Source: Bacillota bacterium
Lineage (GTDB): Bacteria; Bacillota; Clostridia; Peptostreptococcales; Anaerovoracaceae
DNA length: 45,975 nt
NCBI GenBank assembly: GCA_017433375.1
Contig: JAFRHG010000035.1
Location: forward strand, 1-45,975
Direction: 5' to 3'
Below are positions 9,887 through 19,179 of this stretch, in pieces. Each line of letters starts with the position of its first letter. Within the stretch, counting starts at the first letter, position 1. The notes beneath the pieces were generated by a model, which worked only from the letters and a program-made list of their open reading frames with translations, was not told where the DNA came from and searched no databases. The position numbers and the translations under genes are program-made.

Positions 9887-11515
9887 CTAACCCTGCAGGC
9901 TCCGGAACTCCTCCGGCCGCATCCGCCAGCGCCAGTTCCCCTGGGCTGTGCCCGGGATGTTGATTCTGGCTTCGGTGCCCAGCCGCAGGTAGTCCTGAAT
10001 GGGGATCATCACCAGATCCGCCCGGCTGTTCATCAGTTGTTCGATCATCAGATCCGCCGCTCTGCGCGACGGGTCTTTTTCTATCTCCTCCGGGGTTGCC
10101 TTTGCCCCTTCTCCCGGGGACTGTCCGCCTTCCGGAGCAGGCCACCCTTCCGCGGCGAACCGGTCGCAGCGGCTGACCTCTTCCTCCGTCGCCCCCAGGA
10201 ACATCAGGATCCCCTTCTGGGTTTCCAGGGACAGGCTGCGGAACCAGCCCACCGTCGTGTCGTTGTCGTGAGTCCCGGTATAGGCCACGCAGTTTTCCAC
10301 ATAGTTGTCCGGCAGATAGGGGTTGGCCGGGTTGCCGTCAAAAGCGAACTGCAGGACCTTCATCCCCGGGAAACCCGAGTCCTCCAGAAGCCTGCGCACG
10401 CCGTCGGTCAGGAAGCCCAGGTCCTCGGCGATAAAGCGCTTCCGCAGATCCTCCCCGCCGGCGCAGCCGCTTTGGTCCAGGGCGTTGAACAGATCCATGC
10501 CCGGACCCGGCGTCCACTCTCCGCCAAAGGCGTTTTCCGCGTCACGGGGAATGGCATAGAAGGCTTCGTATCCCCGGAAGTGATCCAGGCGGACTCTGTC
10601 GTACATGCGGAAGCAAAGCCGCATGCGGCTGATCCACCACCGGTAGCCGTCCTCCCGGATGGCCTCCCAGTCGTACAGGGGATTGCCCCACTTCTGGCCC
10701 TCCGGCGCAAAGTCATCAGGCGGCACGCCGGCCACCACGACCTGCTTCAGGTCTTCATCCAGCAGAAACTGTCCGGGATCAGCCCAGCAGTCCGCGCTGT
10801 TGTAGGAAACGAATGCCGTCATGTCGCCGAGGATCCCTACCCCCGCCTCGTTGGCATAGGCCTTCAGCCTGCTCCACTGCCGATCGAATTCGAACTGGAC
10901 CCAGCGGTAAAAGGCCGCATCCTCCCGGCAGCTATCCGCCGCTTCACGAAGGGCCTCCTCCCTCCGGTGCCGCAGATCCTCCGGCCAGAATTCCCAGCTT
11001 TCCTCCCGTCCGTAGCGATCCCGCAGCGCCATGAACAGGGCATAGTCCTCCAGCCAGGACGCGTTGTCCCGGCAGAAGCGGTCGTATTCGGCGGCTTCTG
11101 CTTCCTGGCTGCCGATCCTCTCCGCGAAGCGCCTAAAGGCGATCCGCAGCAGGTCCAGCCGCCGGTCGTAGAGGGCTTCGTAATCCACCTGGGATTCATC
11201 CGCCGCGCCCAGGGCCCGGTCGTAATCCGCAAGCTCTTCCTCTTTCAGCAGGCCGTCCCGGATCAGCTGCTCCGGATCGATGCAATACGCATCCCCGGCA
11301 AAGCTGGACAGGGCCTGATAGGGGCAATCCCCGCATCCGGCGGGGTTCAGGGGCAGGATCTGCCACCAGGTGTGTCCCGTCTGCCGCAGCCAGTCAACAA
11401 AGTCGTAGGCCTCCTTGGAAAAGCAACCGATCCCATGGGGGGAATGCAGGGAGAAGATCGGGAGCTGGACCCCCTTCTCCTTGCCGTTCTTTCTCTGTCT
11501 TGCCATCGTAGTCAT
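9887..11515 (-). CDS. malQ: 4-alpha-glucanotransferase (amylomaltase, GH77)
   Basis: Disproportionates maltodextrins, joining short chains left by phosphorylase. Near the N-terminus GVQLPIFSLHSPHGIGCFS and WWQILPLNPAGCGDCPYQ; then RVRLDHFRGYEAFYAIP with the nucleophile Asp, FIAEDLGFLTDGVRRL with the acid/base Glu, and YTGTHDNDTTVGW. About 542 residues. The start is uncertain: ATG 11515 (MTTMARQRKN) has GGAGGAGA about 12 bases upstream; ATG 11506 and upstream in-frame starts are possible. A loop near the C-terminus (about residues 440-470, rich in Gly, Pro, Glu) is longer than I expect for the family and carries one TTGCCTTTGC motif, read as AKAT. Confidence 0.94.
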   Translation of the reverse strand: MTTMARQRKNGKEKGVQLPIFSLHSPHGIGCFSKEAYDFVDWLRQTGHTWWQILPLNPAGCGDCPYQALSSFAGDAYCIDPEQLIRDGLLKEEELADYDRALGAADESQVDYEALYDRRLDLLRIAFRRFAERIGSQEAEAAEYDRFCRDNASWLEDYALFMALRDRYGREESWEFWPEDLRHRREEALREAADSCREDAAFYRWVQFEFDRQWSRLKAYANEAGVGILGDMTAFVSYNSADCWADPGQFLLDEDLKQVVVAGVPPDDFAPEGQKWGNPLYDWEAIREDGYRWWISRMRLCFRMYDRVRLDHFRGYEAFYAIPRDAENAFGGEWTPGPGMDLFNALDQSGCAGGEDLRKRFIAEDLGFLTDGVRRLLEDSGFPGMKVLQFAFDGNPANPYLPDNYVENCVAYTGTHDNDTTVGWFRSLSLETQKGILMFLGATEEEVSRCDRFAAEGWPAPEGGQSPGEGAKATPEEIEKDPSRRAADLMIEQLMNSRADLVMIPIQDYLRLGTEARINIPGTAQGNWRWRMRPEEFRSLQG

Positions 11516-11905
11516 GTCAGTCTCTGATTCTCCTCCGAATTCACCATTTCCCGTCGCTGTGTCTGCCATCTGTCCTTTTGGTTTTGCTGATTTCTCCTTT
11601 TGAGCGCCATTCGGCAAATCCTGTCCACTATTTTTCTGTATTAATGTTCTTTAAGGACTAAGAATCACAACATTTGCTTCCTTTTATTTCCATTTTTGAT
11701 GTTACCTGCGGTTTTCAGCCCTCCTTACAGGGATTATGTCAACCACATGCGCCCTTTTCGGGGCTTTTTTTATGCCGATTTTCATCAGAATCCGTGTTTC
11801 GGCAAAAGATGAACGGGCGAACCCTTCTCTCCGGCCTGGCAAGCTGAACCACCGGCCTGTCCAAGCTGGACCGCCGGCCTGGCAGGCCGAAACACCTCTC
11901 GTCTG
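11516..11905. other. 390-base intergenic region between malQ and the hydratase gene
   Basis: No gene is supported here. The part next to malQ (about 11630-11700) is AT-rich and probably holds its promoter, but no convincing -35/-10 pair was found. Around 11751-11770 a weak GCCC/GGGC hairpin is followed by seven T on the plus strand; it is oriented away from both neighbours and may be chance. At 11831-11894 are three imperfect 21-22 base tandem units. Confidence 0.5.
11831..11894. repeat. Three imperfect 21-22 base tandem repeats
   Basis: Units begin CCGGCCTGGCAAGCTG, CCGGCCTGTCCAAGCTG and CCGGCCTGGCAGGCCG, directly downstream of the hydratase stop. The last unit contains GGCCTGCCAGGCC, able to fold on the minus-strand transcript, so the block may protect or end that mRNA. 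No T-tract follows. Confidence 0.6.
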
Positions 11906-14281
11906 CTACCGCCGGTTCCGGTTGAAGTTGATCAGGCAGCCGGCCTTCACGATCTCTTTTTCCGTTTCCGTCATGGGGGAAATGAACAGGGAGATCTTCC
12001 GGGGCTCCCCGCCGCCGCTGATGACGTAGGCCGGAATGTCCTCCAGGGATCCGTCCAGGGCCGCCCGGGCGCCGGGCACGTAGATGTAGTCGCCGATGTC
12101 AAAGGGCGGCTCGCCCTTCATCTGGAAGGGCAGCATTCCCCAGTTCATCACGTTGGAGCGGTAGCGCTTGGTGGCGTACTCCTCGCAGATGTTGGCCAGG
12201 CCGCCCAGCACGCGCTGGCAGCTGGCCGCCTGTTCTCTTGCCGAGCCGTCTCCCGGACGGACGCAGTAGATCATGGAGCCGATCTCGATCTGATCCAGCG
12301 CAGCATCGGGAGTGATCTCCGCCGCCGCCTGCAGGGCCGCCTGCAGATCCGCGGGCTGCCTGCCGCCGGCCGCGCCAGCCGCTTTACTCGCCGCTTCAGA
12401 ACCATACCGGGCGCCGCCGGCTTCGGCACCAGCCCCATCAGCACCTGACCGCGCACCCGCCAGCCGGGCTTCTTCCATGGCCCGCACCGCCTTGGAGCGG
12501 CCCACGTACTCCGGATCCCGGCGGGACAGGGTGAACTCCGCCAGTCCCAGGGGGTTGGAGCGATAGGACGAGGTCTCCCCGGAGGGGATCAGCTCGTCGG
12601 TGGTCGTCACCGGATCCATGATCTTTGCACAGACCTTCAGCAGAATATTCTCCGCCAGGGGTTCCTGCTCGGGCCAGTCCTTGATGTTGGGACCGTAGAT
12701 CAGATCCGCTTCGGGATTGCCTTTGCCAAAGCCTGTCCAGACCCGGGCCTCATAGACCGCGGGGTCGTATTCGTATTCCGGTGTATCGCCGGCGAGCAGG
12801 TCCGCCATCTCCGTGGCCGGTGTCAGTTCGCCGCCGTTGGACGCCGTCGCCGCGATGGAGCGGGCGTCCATGAGGGCCACAGCCGCCAGCTGACCCGAAC
12901 CCGGTTTAGAGCCTTCCCGGCTGGGGAAGTTCCTGGTGGTGTGGCGGATGGACAGGCCGTTGTTGGCCGGCGTATCCCCCGCTCCGAAGCAGGGACCGCA
13001 GAAGGCCGTCTTCACCACGGCGCCGGACGCCATGAGATCGGTGACCGCGCCCTTCTTCACCAGGTCCATGAACACCGCCTGGGAGGAGGGGTAGACGGAC
13101 AGGTTGAAGACGTCGCTGCCGCAGCTGGCGTTTTTCAGGATCCGGGCGGCGTCCAGCACATTGCAGAAGTTGCCGCCGGCGCATCCGGCGATGATGCCCT
13201 GCTGCACCCGGATCTTTCCGTCGACGATCTTATCCCGCAGGGTGAAGTCGATGTCCGGGTTGGCGGTGATCTCCCGGGCGTTCTCCTCGACGGCCCGGAA
13301 AATGTCCTCCGCGTTGTCTTTCAGTTCCGCGATGGTATAGGTGTTGGAGGGGTGGAAAGGCAACGCGATCATGGGTTCCACTTCCGACAGGTCCAGCTCC
13401 ACGCAGCCGTCGTACCAGGCCACCTGCGCCGGATCCAGCTGCCGGTAATCCCCGCCCCTGCCGTGGAGGGCCAGGAAGGCCTTCGTGTCCTCGTCGGTCT
13501 TCCAGATGGAGGACAGGCAGGTGGTCTCCGTAGTCATTACATCCACCGCGTTCCGGTAGTCCGTCGTCATGGAGGCGATGCCCGGTCCGGTGAATTCCAT
13601 CACTTTGTTCTTCACGTAGCCGTTCTCGTAGACGGCGCCGATGATGGCCAGGGCGATGTCCTGGGGGCCGACCCCCGGCCGGGGGGCTCCCGTCAGGTGG
13701 ACGTTGATCACGCCGGGATAATCGATGTCCCAGGTGTCCTCCAGTAACTGCTTGACCAGCTCGCCGCCGCCCTCGCCCACGGCCATAGTGCCCAGGGCGC
13801 CGTAGCGGGTGTGGCTGTCGGAGCCCAGGATCATTTTCCCGCAGCCGGCCTGAGCTTCCCGCATGTACTGATGGATGACCGCGATGTGGGGCGGCACGAA
13901 GATGCCGCCGTACTTTTTCGCCGCCGACAGGCCGAAGACGTGGTCGTCCTCGTTGATGGTCCCGCCCACCGCGCAAAGGGAATTGTGGCAGTTGGTCAGC
14001 ACGTAAGGCAGGGGGAAGCGCTCCATGCCGGAGGCTCTCGCCGTCTGGATGATGCCCACGAAGGTGATGTCGTGGGAAGCCATGGCGTCGAAGCGGATCC
14101 GCAGATGGTCCTCATCCCCGGACCGGTTGTGGTCCTGGAGGATCGACCAGGCGATGGTTCCCTTTCTCCCCTTCTCCCGGTTCAGCTCCAATCCGCATTG
14201 CCTTTGCGCCTGCGCCGCGTCCCCCTCAGGGATCACGTCGGTTCCGTTGATCAGAAATACGCCGCCGTCGTACAGTTTCAT
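11906..14281 (-). CDS. Aconitase-family hydratase
   Basis: 4Fe-4S hydro-lyase of the aconitase superfamily, probably interconverting citrate and isocitrate given the neighbouring isocitrate dehydrogenase gene. Visible features: [47 protein letters not shown] and [11 protein letters not shown] (cluster cysteines), and a C-terminal swivel domain with [12 protein letters not shown]. About 791 residues. Start [13 protein letters not shown] has AAGGAGG seven bases upstream and overlaps the preceding stop as TGATG. Odd: residues about 600-660 are a low-complexity Ala/Gly/Ser linker between barrel and swivel domain. The exact substrate is inferred from context. Confidence 0.85.
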   Translation of the reverse strand: MKLYDGGVFLINGTDVIPEGDAAQAQRQCGLELNREKGRKGTIAWSILQDHNRSGDEDHLRIRFDAMASHDITFVGIIQTARASGMERFPLPYVLTNCHNSLCAVGGTINEDDHVFGLSAAKKYGGIFVPPHIAVIHQYMREAQAGCGKMILGSDSHTRYGALGTMAVGEGGGELVKQLLEDTWDIDYPGVINVHLTGAPRPGVGPQDIALAIIGAVYENGYVKNKVMEFTGPGIASMTTDYRNAVDVMTTETTCLSSIWKTDEDTKAFLALHGRGGDYRQLDPAQVAWYDGCVELDLSEVEPMIALPFHPSNTYTIAELKDNAEDIFRAVEENAREITANPDIDFTLRDKIVDGKIRVQQGIIAGCAGGNFCNVLDAARILKNASCGSDVFNLSVYPSSQAVFMDLVKKGAVTDLMASGAVVKTAFCGPCFGAGDTPANNGLSIRHTTRNFPSREGSKPGSGQLAAVALMDARSIAATASNGGELTPATEMADLLAGDTPEYEYDPAVYEARVWTGFGKGNPEADLIYGPNIKDWPEQEPLAENILLKVCAKIMDPVTTTDELIPSGETSSYRSNPLGLAEFTLSRRDPEYVGRSKAVRAMEEARLAGARSGADGAGAEAGGARYGSEAASKAAGAAGGRQPADLQAALQAAAEITPDAALDQIEIGSMIYCVRPGDGSAREQAASCQRVLGGLANICEEYATKRYRSNVMNWGMLPFQMKGEPPFDIGDYIYVPGARAALDGSLEDIPAYVISGGGEPRKISLFISPMTETEKEIVKAGCLINFNRNRR

Positions 14282-14583
14282 CACGCGTCCTCCTTCAGAT
14301 ATTTCTCCACGATATCCAGCACCTGCTCCATGCCGCCGGTGCAAACCCAATCCTGGGCGATGTTGACCTTGACCAGGTCGTAGATCCGGTTGCGGTAATA
14401 CTCCCGCATGCCCTCAAGGTCCAGGCCCTCGCCCTTCAGCCGCTCCACATCACGCCAGCCGTAGTCCAGGGTGATGCCGCAGCGTTTTCTTGCCTTTGCC
14501 CGGTCGCCATCCGGGAAATCTATTACGTCCACGTCCAGCTTGTGCTGGTATTCCATGGCCGGTCTCAGTTCGATCTCTTTCAT
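14281..14583 (-). CDS. Conserved-looking small protein of unknown function
   Basis: 100 residues, [20 protein letters not shown] to VEKYLKEDA, with AAGGAGA five bases before the ATG. The stop overlaps the hydratase start by one base, so translation of the two is coupled. Soluble, charged, one central and one C-terminal cysteine (KRCG; WVCTGG), no membrane segment. I recognise no family. Position between gntR and the hydratase suggests a partner or assembly aid for that enzyme, but this is context only. Contains TTGCCTTTGC at 14490-14499. Confidence 0.8.
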   Translation of the reverse strand: MKEIELRPAMEYQHKLDVDVIDFPDGDRAKARKRCGITLDYGWRDVERLKGEGLDLEGMREYYRNRIYDLVKVNIAQDWVCTGGMEQVLDIVEKYLKEDA

Positions 14584-14602
14584 CTGCTTCTCCTTCGTGC
14601 GC

Positions 14603-15265
14603 CTATCCGCAGCGCCGCTCCTTGGCCCGGTTGATGTGCCGCTCCATGGCCTCGGCGCCCGCCTTCTCGTCCCGGTCGATAAAGGCCTTGAAAATGGCCC
14701 GATGCTCCTCCAGCACCGTGGTCAGGTAATCGCTCTCATAGACCATCCCGGAATCCCGGTACTTGAGGAAGGTCTGGTAGGAGGACAGGAGCCGCTGCAG
14801 CATCCGGTTGTGGGATGCCTCGTAGATCACCTGGTGGAAGCCGGCGTTGATGACCAGCATTTTGTCGATGTCGTTGCGCATGGTGTAGAACTCCATGAAC
14901 TCGAAGGTTTCCTCCAGCCGCTCCATCTCCTCGTCGGTGATCCTCTGGATGGCCCACCGGACCGCCTGGATCTCGTAGGCCTTCCGCAGCTCGAACATGT
15001 CCTCGTAGTCCTGCTGGGACATGCCGATGACGAAGGCCCCCCGGTTGAGGATGTTCTCCACCAGGCCGTCGGCCTCCAGCTGGCGCAGGGCCTCCCGGAT
15101 GGGCGTGCGGCTCACTCCGTACTGTTCGCAGAGGGCCTGCTCCGTCAGCTTTTCGCCGGGCCGGAACTTTCCCGTCAGGATGTCCCGCTGCAGCTTGGCC
15201 AGCTGGCTCATGGACACCGGCGCATTGCTGACTTCCGTATCGTCTTTGAATTTATACAGCACCAT
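14603..15265 (-). CDS. GntR-family regulator, FCD (FadR-like) type
   Basis: N-terminal winged helix (residues about 18-85: ILTGKFRPGEKLTEQALCEQ then YGVSRTPIREALRQLEADG) and a C-terminal all-helical FCD domain that binds small carboxylate ligands and often a metal ion. 220 residues, standard. GGAGGAGAG seven bases before the ATG. Second gene of the icd operon, so it likely regulates its own operon; a palindromic TGTATACA core lies just past the -10 of the icd promoter. The ligand may be citrate or 2-oxoglutarate; inference only. Confidence 0.9.
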   Translation of the reverse strand: MVLYKFKDDTEVSNAPVSMSQLAKLQRDILTGKFRPGEKLTEQALCEQYGVSRTPIREALRQLEADGLVENILNRGAFVIGMSQQDYEDMFELRKAYEIQAVRWAIQRITDEEMERLEETFEFMEFYTMRNDIDKMLVINAGFHQVIYEASHNRMLQRLLSSYQTFLKYRDSGMVYESDYLTTVLEEHRAIFKAFIDRDEKAGAEAMERHINRAKERRCG

Positions 15266-15292
15266 GACGTCTCTCCTCCGGGGCCGTCCGCC

Positions 15293-16420
15293 CTACAGTC
15301 TCGCCAGCACGAAGGCGGTGAAGTCCGCCGCCGTGTTTCCGGTTCCGTCCCCGGGCATATCCAGCACGTCCGCCGCCTGATCCAAAGCCAACTCCAGCTT
15401 TGCCGCAGGCTCCGTCATAGCCATATGCCGGAGCATCATCACCGCCGCCCGGCAGATGCTGGCCGGATTGGCGTATTCGGCGATGCCCTCGGCCACCATG
15501 CGGGGGGCCGATCCGTGGATCGCTTCAAACATGGCATAACGGCCGCCGATGTTGGCGCTTCCCGCCGTGCCCACGCCGCCCTGCAGCTGGGCCGCTTCAT
15601 CGGTGATGATGTCCCCGTACAGGTTGGGCAGGATCATCACGTGGAACCGGCTGGCGAACAGGTCGCTGACCAGGTTGGCCGCCATGATGTCCACGTACCA
15701 GTCGTCCACTTCGATCTCCGGATAGTCTTTGGCCACATCCATGCAGAGGCTGAGGAACTTGCCGTCGGTCTTCTTCATGATGTTGGCCTTGGTCACGACG
15801 GTCACGTTCTGATTGCCGTTGTTCTTGGCGTATTCAAAAGCGGCCCTCGCCAGGCGGGTGGTCCCGATGGTGGTGGTCACCTTGAAGTCGATGCTGATGT
15901 CATCGTTGATCTCCACGCCCCGGCTGCCCAGCGCGTACTCCCCTTCCGTGTTCTCCCGGAAGAAGATCCAGTCGATGTCCTTCTCCGGAATGGCCACCGG
16001 CCGCACGTTGGCGAACAGGTCCAGCTCCCGGCGCAGGGTGACGTTGGCGCTCTCCAGATTGGGCATGTCGCTGCCCTTGCCCGGGGTCGTGGTCGGCCCC
16101 TTCAGCAGCAGGTCGCATTTCTTGATTTCCGCCAGCACGTCCGCCGGCACCGTTTCCATCTTCGCGATCCGGTTCTCGATGGTCAGCCCCTCGATCCGGC
16201 GCAGTTCGATCCTGCCTGAGGCGATGTCCTCCGCCAGCAGGGTCTCCAGGATCTGCCGGGCGCTGTCCATGATGATGGGGCCGATGCCGTCCCCGTCGAT
16301 GGTGCCGATGATGATCTTCTTCTTCTTGGCGAAGTCCGGCGCCGCCGGCGCCTTCTTCATGGCCTCCACTCGGGCCAGCTGATCCTGCACGATCTGTTCA
16401 AAATGCTCCTGATAGGTCAT
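15293..16420 (-). CDS. icd: Isocitrate dehydrogenase (isocitrate/isopropylmalate family)
   Basis: Beta-decarboxylating dehydrogenase giving 2-oxoglutarate. Signatures: IIIGTIDGDGIGPIIMDSAR at residues about 36-55, FRENTEGEYALGSRGVE, NLYGDIITDEAAQLQGGVGT, and MFEAIHGSAPRMVAEGIAEY in the cofactor region. 375 residues. The cofactor stretch resembles NAD-type rather than NADP-type enzymes, an inference. A 3-isopropylmalate dehydrogenase is the alternative, but the adjacent aconitase-family gene and absence of leu genes favour isocitrate. AGGA precedes the start. First gene of its operon, behind a near-consensus promoter. Confidence 0.88.
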   Translation of the reverse strand: MTYQEHFEQIVQDQLARVEAMKKAPAAPDFAKKKKIIIGTIDGDGIGPIIMDSARQILETLLAEDIASGRIELRRIEGLTIENRIAKMETVPADVLAEIKKCDLLLKGPTTTPGKGSDMPNLESANVTLRRELDLFANVRPVAIPEKDIDWIFFRENTEGEYALGSRGVEINDDISIDFKVTTTIGTTRLARAAFEYAKNNGNQNVTVVTKANIMKKTDGKFLSLCMDVAKDYPEIEVDDWYVDIMAANLVSDLFASRFHVMILPNLYGDIITDEAAQLQGGVGTAGSANIGGRYAMFEAIHGSAPRMVAEGIAEYANPASICRAAVMMLRHMAMTEPAAKLELALDQAADVLDMPGDGTGNTAADFTAFVLARL

Positions 16421-16458
16421 GGTTCATTCCTTTCCTGTTCATTTCCCGCTCAACGCGG

Positions 16459-16505
16459 ATTGTATTTCTGTATACAATTATAGGGGCAAGACCTCGCGGG
16501 GTCAA
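16459..16505 (-). promoter_or_regulatory. icd promoter with overlapping GntR-type operator
   Basis: Minus strand: TTGACC at 16505-16500, 17-base spacer, TATAAT at 16482-16477. Directly overlapping the -10 and start point is ATTGTATTTCTGTATACAAT (plus 16459-16478) with palindromic core TGTATACA (16469-16476). TTGTATACAA-like palindromes are typical targets of FCD-type GntR proteins. A nearly identical block lies ahead of kor at 26989-27012. The position predicts repression. Confidence 0.75.
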
Positions 16506-16521
16506 GTCGGGCCGGGGCCCC

Positions 16522-17964
16522 CTACACCGTCTCCACTTTCAGGGTGTTGGTGTTGCCCGATTCGTTCAGGGGCAGTCCCGCGCTGATGACCACCCGGTCG
16601 CCCTCCTCCAGGTATCCCCGTTCCCGGCCGCCCTGGATGGCCTCCCGGATCAGATGGTCCCAGTCCTCCGCCTGGCGGGTGATCACCGGGGTGACGCCGC
16701 GCACCAGGGCGAGCTGCCTGGCCGCCTGTTCCGAGGGCGTTGCTGCCAGAATGGGCTGGTCCGGATGGAAGCGGGCCATGACCCGGGCCGTATAGCCGGA
16801 CCGGGTGACGGCGATCAGGGCCCGGGCGCCGATGTCCTCCGCCGCCAGTCCCGCGGCGTGGCCGATGGCCGTGGACAGGTCCGTCCCTCCTGCCGTGATC
16901 TCCGCGGCGAATTCATCCCGCGTTGCTTTCCGGCGGGGAGATTCCCGCAGGTCCTTTTCCGCCTGCTCCAGGATCCGGCTCATGACGGCGACGGTCTGCA
17001 CCGGGTACTTTCCCGCCGCGCTCTCGCCGGAGAGCATGACCGCGCTCGTCCCGTCAAAGACGGCGTTGGCCACGTCGGTGATCTCCGCCCTGGTCGGCAC
17101 AGGCTCCTCCACCATGGACTCCAGCATCTGGGTGGCGGTAATGACGGGCTTGCCTTTGCGGTTGCACCGGTAGATGAAGGACTTCTGGATTCCGGGCAGG
17201 CAGGCGTAATCCACCTCTACCCCCATGTCCCCCCGGGCGATCATGATGCCGTCGGAGACCTCCAGAATGTCTTCGAAGTTGCGGATGCCTTCCGGGTTTT
17301 CGATCTTGGCGATCAGCTGGATGGACTGGCCGCCGTGGTCGTCCAGAAAGCCGCGCACATCCCGGGCATCCTCCACGCTGCGCATGAAAGAGGCCGCCAC
17401 GAAGTCCACCTCCTGTTCGATGCCGAAGAGCAGATCGTCCTTATCCCTCTCCGACAGGTAGTCCATGTCCAGATGGACATCGGGCACGTTCACGCCCTTC
17501 TTCGTGCTGACGGGTCCGTCATCCATGACCGTGCAGCGGATGTCGCCGCCGCTGGACTCTTCCACTTCCATGCGGATCCTCCCGTCGTCCACCAGGATCT
17601 GGGTGCCCGGCCGGACCAGGCCGGCCAGTCCCCCGTAGGAGATGCCCACGCCCTCCGCCGAACCCGGGTGGTCCGCATCCCCGTAGAGGGTGAAGGTCTG
17701 TCCCTTCTCCAGGATCACCTTCTCCTCCGGGAAAACGCCCAGCCGGATCTCCGGCCCGCGGGTATCCAGCAGGACCGCCGGCGGAAGGCCCAGCTCTTCG
17801 CAGGCCTGCCGGAAGGTCCGGATCCTCTCCCCGTGTTCCTCGTGGGTTCCGTGGGAGCAGTTTACCCTGGCTACATTCATGCCCGCTTCCAGCATCCCCC
17901 GGATAACGGGAAGCCCGGCGCTTGCCGGGCCCAGTGTACATACGATCTTCGTTGCCTTTGTCAT
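16522..17964 (-). CDS. pyk: Pyruvate kinase
   Basis: Last ATP-yielding step of glycolysis, phosphoenolpyruvate to pyruvate. Signatures: TKIVCTLGPASAG at the N-terminus, LLDTRGPEIRLG, LIAKIENPEGIRNFEDIL (catalytic lysine), GIMIARGDMGVEVD, and PVITATQMLESM. 480 residues, with the usual C-terminal domain but no extra phosphohistidine domain. AAGGA precedes the ATG. Downstream of gap by 45 bases in the same direction, so likely one glycolytic transcript. Two copies of the dispersed motif lie here: 17150-17159 and, at the N-terminus (codons for TKATK), 17952-17961. Confidence 0.96.
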   Translation of the reverse strand: MTKATKIVCTLGPASAGLPVIRGMLEAGMNVARVNCSHGTHEEHGERIRTFRQACEELGLPPAVLLDTRGPEIRLGVFPEEKVILEKGQTFTLYGDADHPGSAEGVGISYGGLAGLVRPGTQILVDDGRIRMEVEESSGGDIRCTVMDDGPVSTKKGVNVPDVHLDMDYLSERDKDDLLFGIEQEVDFVAASFMRSVEDARDVRGFLDDHGGQSIQLIAKIENPEGIRNFEDILEVSDGIMIARGDMGVEVDYACLPGIQKSFIYRCNRKGKPVITATQMLESMVEEPVPTRAEITDVANAVFDGTSAVMLSGESAAGKYPVQTVAVMSRILEQAEKDLRESPRRKATRDEFAAEITAGGTDLSTAIGHAAGLAAEDIGARALIAVTRSGYTARVMARFHPDQPILAATPSEQAARQLALVRGVTPVITRQAEDWDHLIREAIQGGRERGYLEEGDRVVISAGLPLNESGNTNTLKVETV

Positions 17965-18009
17965 TTCTCGTTCCTTATCTGTTGACTGTCCCGTGTTCTC
18001 CGCGCCGCG

Positions 18010-19029
18010 CTACACCAGTGTGCCCAGGTGCTTCATGGTCCGGATCAGCTGATGAACGTAACTCATCTCGTTATCGTACCAGGCCACGATACGGACCTCG
18101 TAGATGTGGGTGCCGCACTTTTCCGCCAGTGTCTGGGTGGCGTCGAAAAGGGAGCCGTAGCTGATGCCGATGATGTCGCTGGAGACCAGTTCCTCCTCCG
18201 TGTAGCCGAAGGATTCATCGGCCGCCGCCTTCATGGCTTCGTTGATGCCCTCCACGCTGACGCTGTCCGTCTCATCCTTCAGGGTGGCATCCAGAATGGT
18301 GATGGAGCCGGAGGGAACGGGAACTCTCTGGGCGGAGCCGATCAGCTTGCCGTCCAGTTCGGGGATGACCAGGCCGATGGCCTTGGCCGCTCCGGTGGAG
18401 TTGGGCACGATGTTGATGGCGCCGGCTCTGGCTCTCCGAAAATCACCCTTCCTGTGGGGACCGTCCAGAAGCATCTGGTCGCCGGTGTAGGCGTGGATGG
18501 TGGTCATGAATCCGGTACGCACTTCCCGGTAGGCCGCCAGGACCTTGGCCATGGGGGCCAGGCAGTTGGTGGTGCAGGAAGCGCCGGAGATGATGTTGTC
18601 TTCCCTGGTCAGGGTGTCGTGGTTGACGCCGTAGACGATGGTGGGCAGATCGTTGCCCGCGGGAGCGGAGATCAGCACCTTCTTGGCGCCGGCGTCGATA
18701 TGGGCCTGGGACTTTTCCTTGGATGTGTAGAAACCGGTGCACTCCAGGACGATGTCCACATCCAGCTCGCCCCAGGGCAGGTTCGCCGCTTCAGACTCGC
18801 TGTATACGGGGAATCTCTTGCCGTCCACGGTGATGGAGCTGTCGTCGCTGGTCACCTCGTGGGCGTCGGCGTATCTTCCCTGCACGCTGTCGTACTTCAG
18901 CAGATGGGCCAGCATGCCCGGGTTGGTCAGGTCATTGATGGCCACGATCTCGCATTCCGGGTCCTCGAAGACCTTCCGGAAAGACAGCCGTCCGATACGT
19001 CCGAATCCGTTGATTGCAATTCTTGTCAT
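18010..19029 (-). CDS. gap: Glyceraldehyde-3-phosphate dehydrogenase
   Basis: Oxidises and phosphorylates glyceraldehyde-3-phosphate with [17 protein letters not shown] at the N-terminus, AINDLT with the aspartate expected for NAD preference, and [14 protein letters not shown] with the catalytic cysteine; then [20 protein letters not shown] and WYDNEMSY. 339 residues. AGGAGG lies seven bases upstream. It heads the gap-pyk unit. Confidence 0.97.
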   Translation of the reverse strand: MTRIAINGFGRIGRLSFRKVFEDPECEIVAINDLTNPGMLAHLLKYDSVQGRYADAHEVTSDDSSITVDGKRFPVYSESEAANLPWGELDVDIVLECTGFYTSKEKSQAHIDAGAKKVLISAPAGNDLPTIVYGVNHDTLTREDNIISGASCTTNCLAPMAKVLAAYREVRTGFMTTIHAYTGDQMLLDGPHRKGDFRRARAGAINIVPNSTGAAKAIGLVIPELDGKLIGSAQRVPVPSGSITILDATLKDETDSVSVEGINEAMKAAADESFGYTEEELVSSDIIGISYGSLFDATQTLAEKCGTHIYEVRIVAWYDNEMSYVHQLIRTMKHLGTLV

Positions 19030-19078
19030 GTTCGTTCCTCCTTGTATGTTGATGTATGGTTTTCGAATCTACAGCACG

Positions 19079-19107
19079 ATTTTACGTCATTTCCCGCCAA
19101 AGGTAAA
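19079..19107 (-). promoter_or_regulatory. gap-pyk promoter
   Basis: Minus strand TTTACC (19107-19102), 17-base spacer, TAAAAT (19084-19079), giving a leader of about 45 bases to the gap start. Four of six and five of six consensus matches. Confidence 0.5.
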
Positions 19108-19143
19108 TACCCAATGTTTCCCGGCCGTTCCGCCGCCGGGATA

Positions 19144-19170
19144 TTGACACCCCCTCCCGTCCGGTATTAT
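19144..19170 (+). promoter_or_regulatory. Promoter for the ThrE-type exporter genes, possibly leaderless
   Basis: Perfect TTGACA at 19144-19149, 15-base spacer, TATTAT at 19165-19170. The start codon at 19180 is only ten bases beyond the -10 and no ribosome site precedes it, so transcription may begin at or next to the ATG. Confidence 0.55.
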
Positions 19171-19179
19171 GATGGCACC

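Noticed and set aside
11749-11770. Terminator hairpin at 11751-11770
   Set aside because: Only a four-base stem and its direction fits neither neighbouring gene.
18028-19179. A 384-codon upstream extension of the ThrE-type exporter
   Set aside because: It runs antisense through gap. Family similarity begins only at the ATG at 19180.
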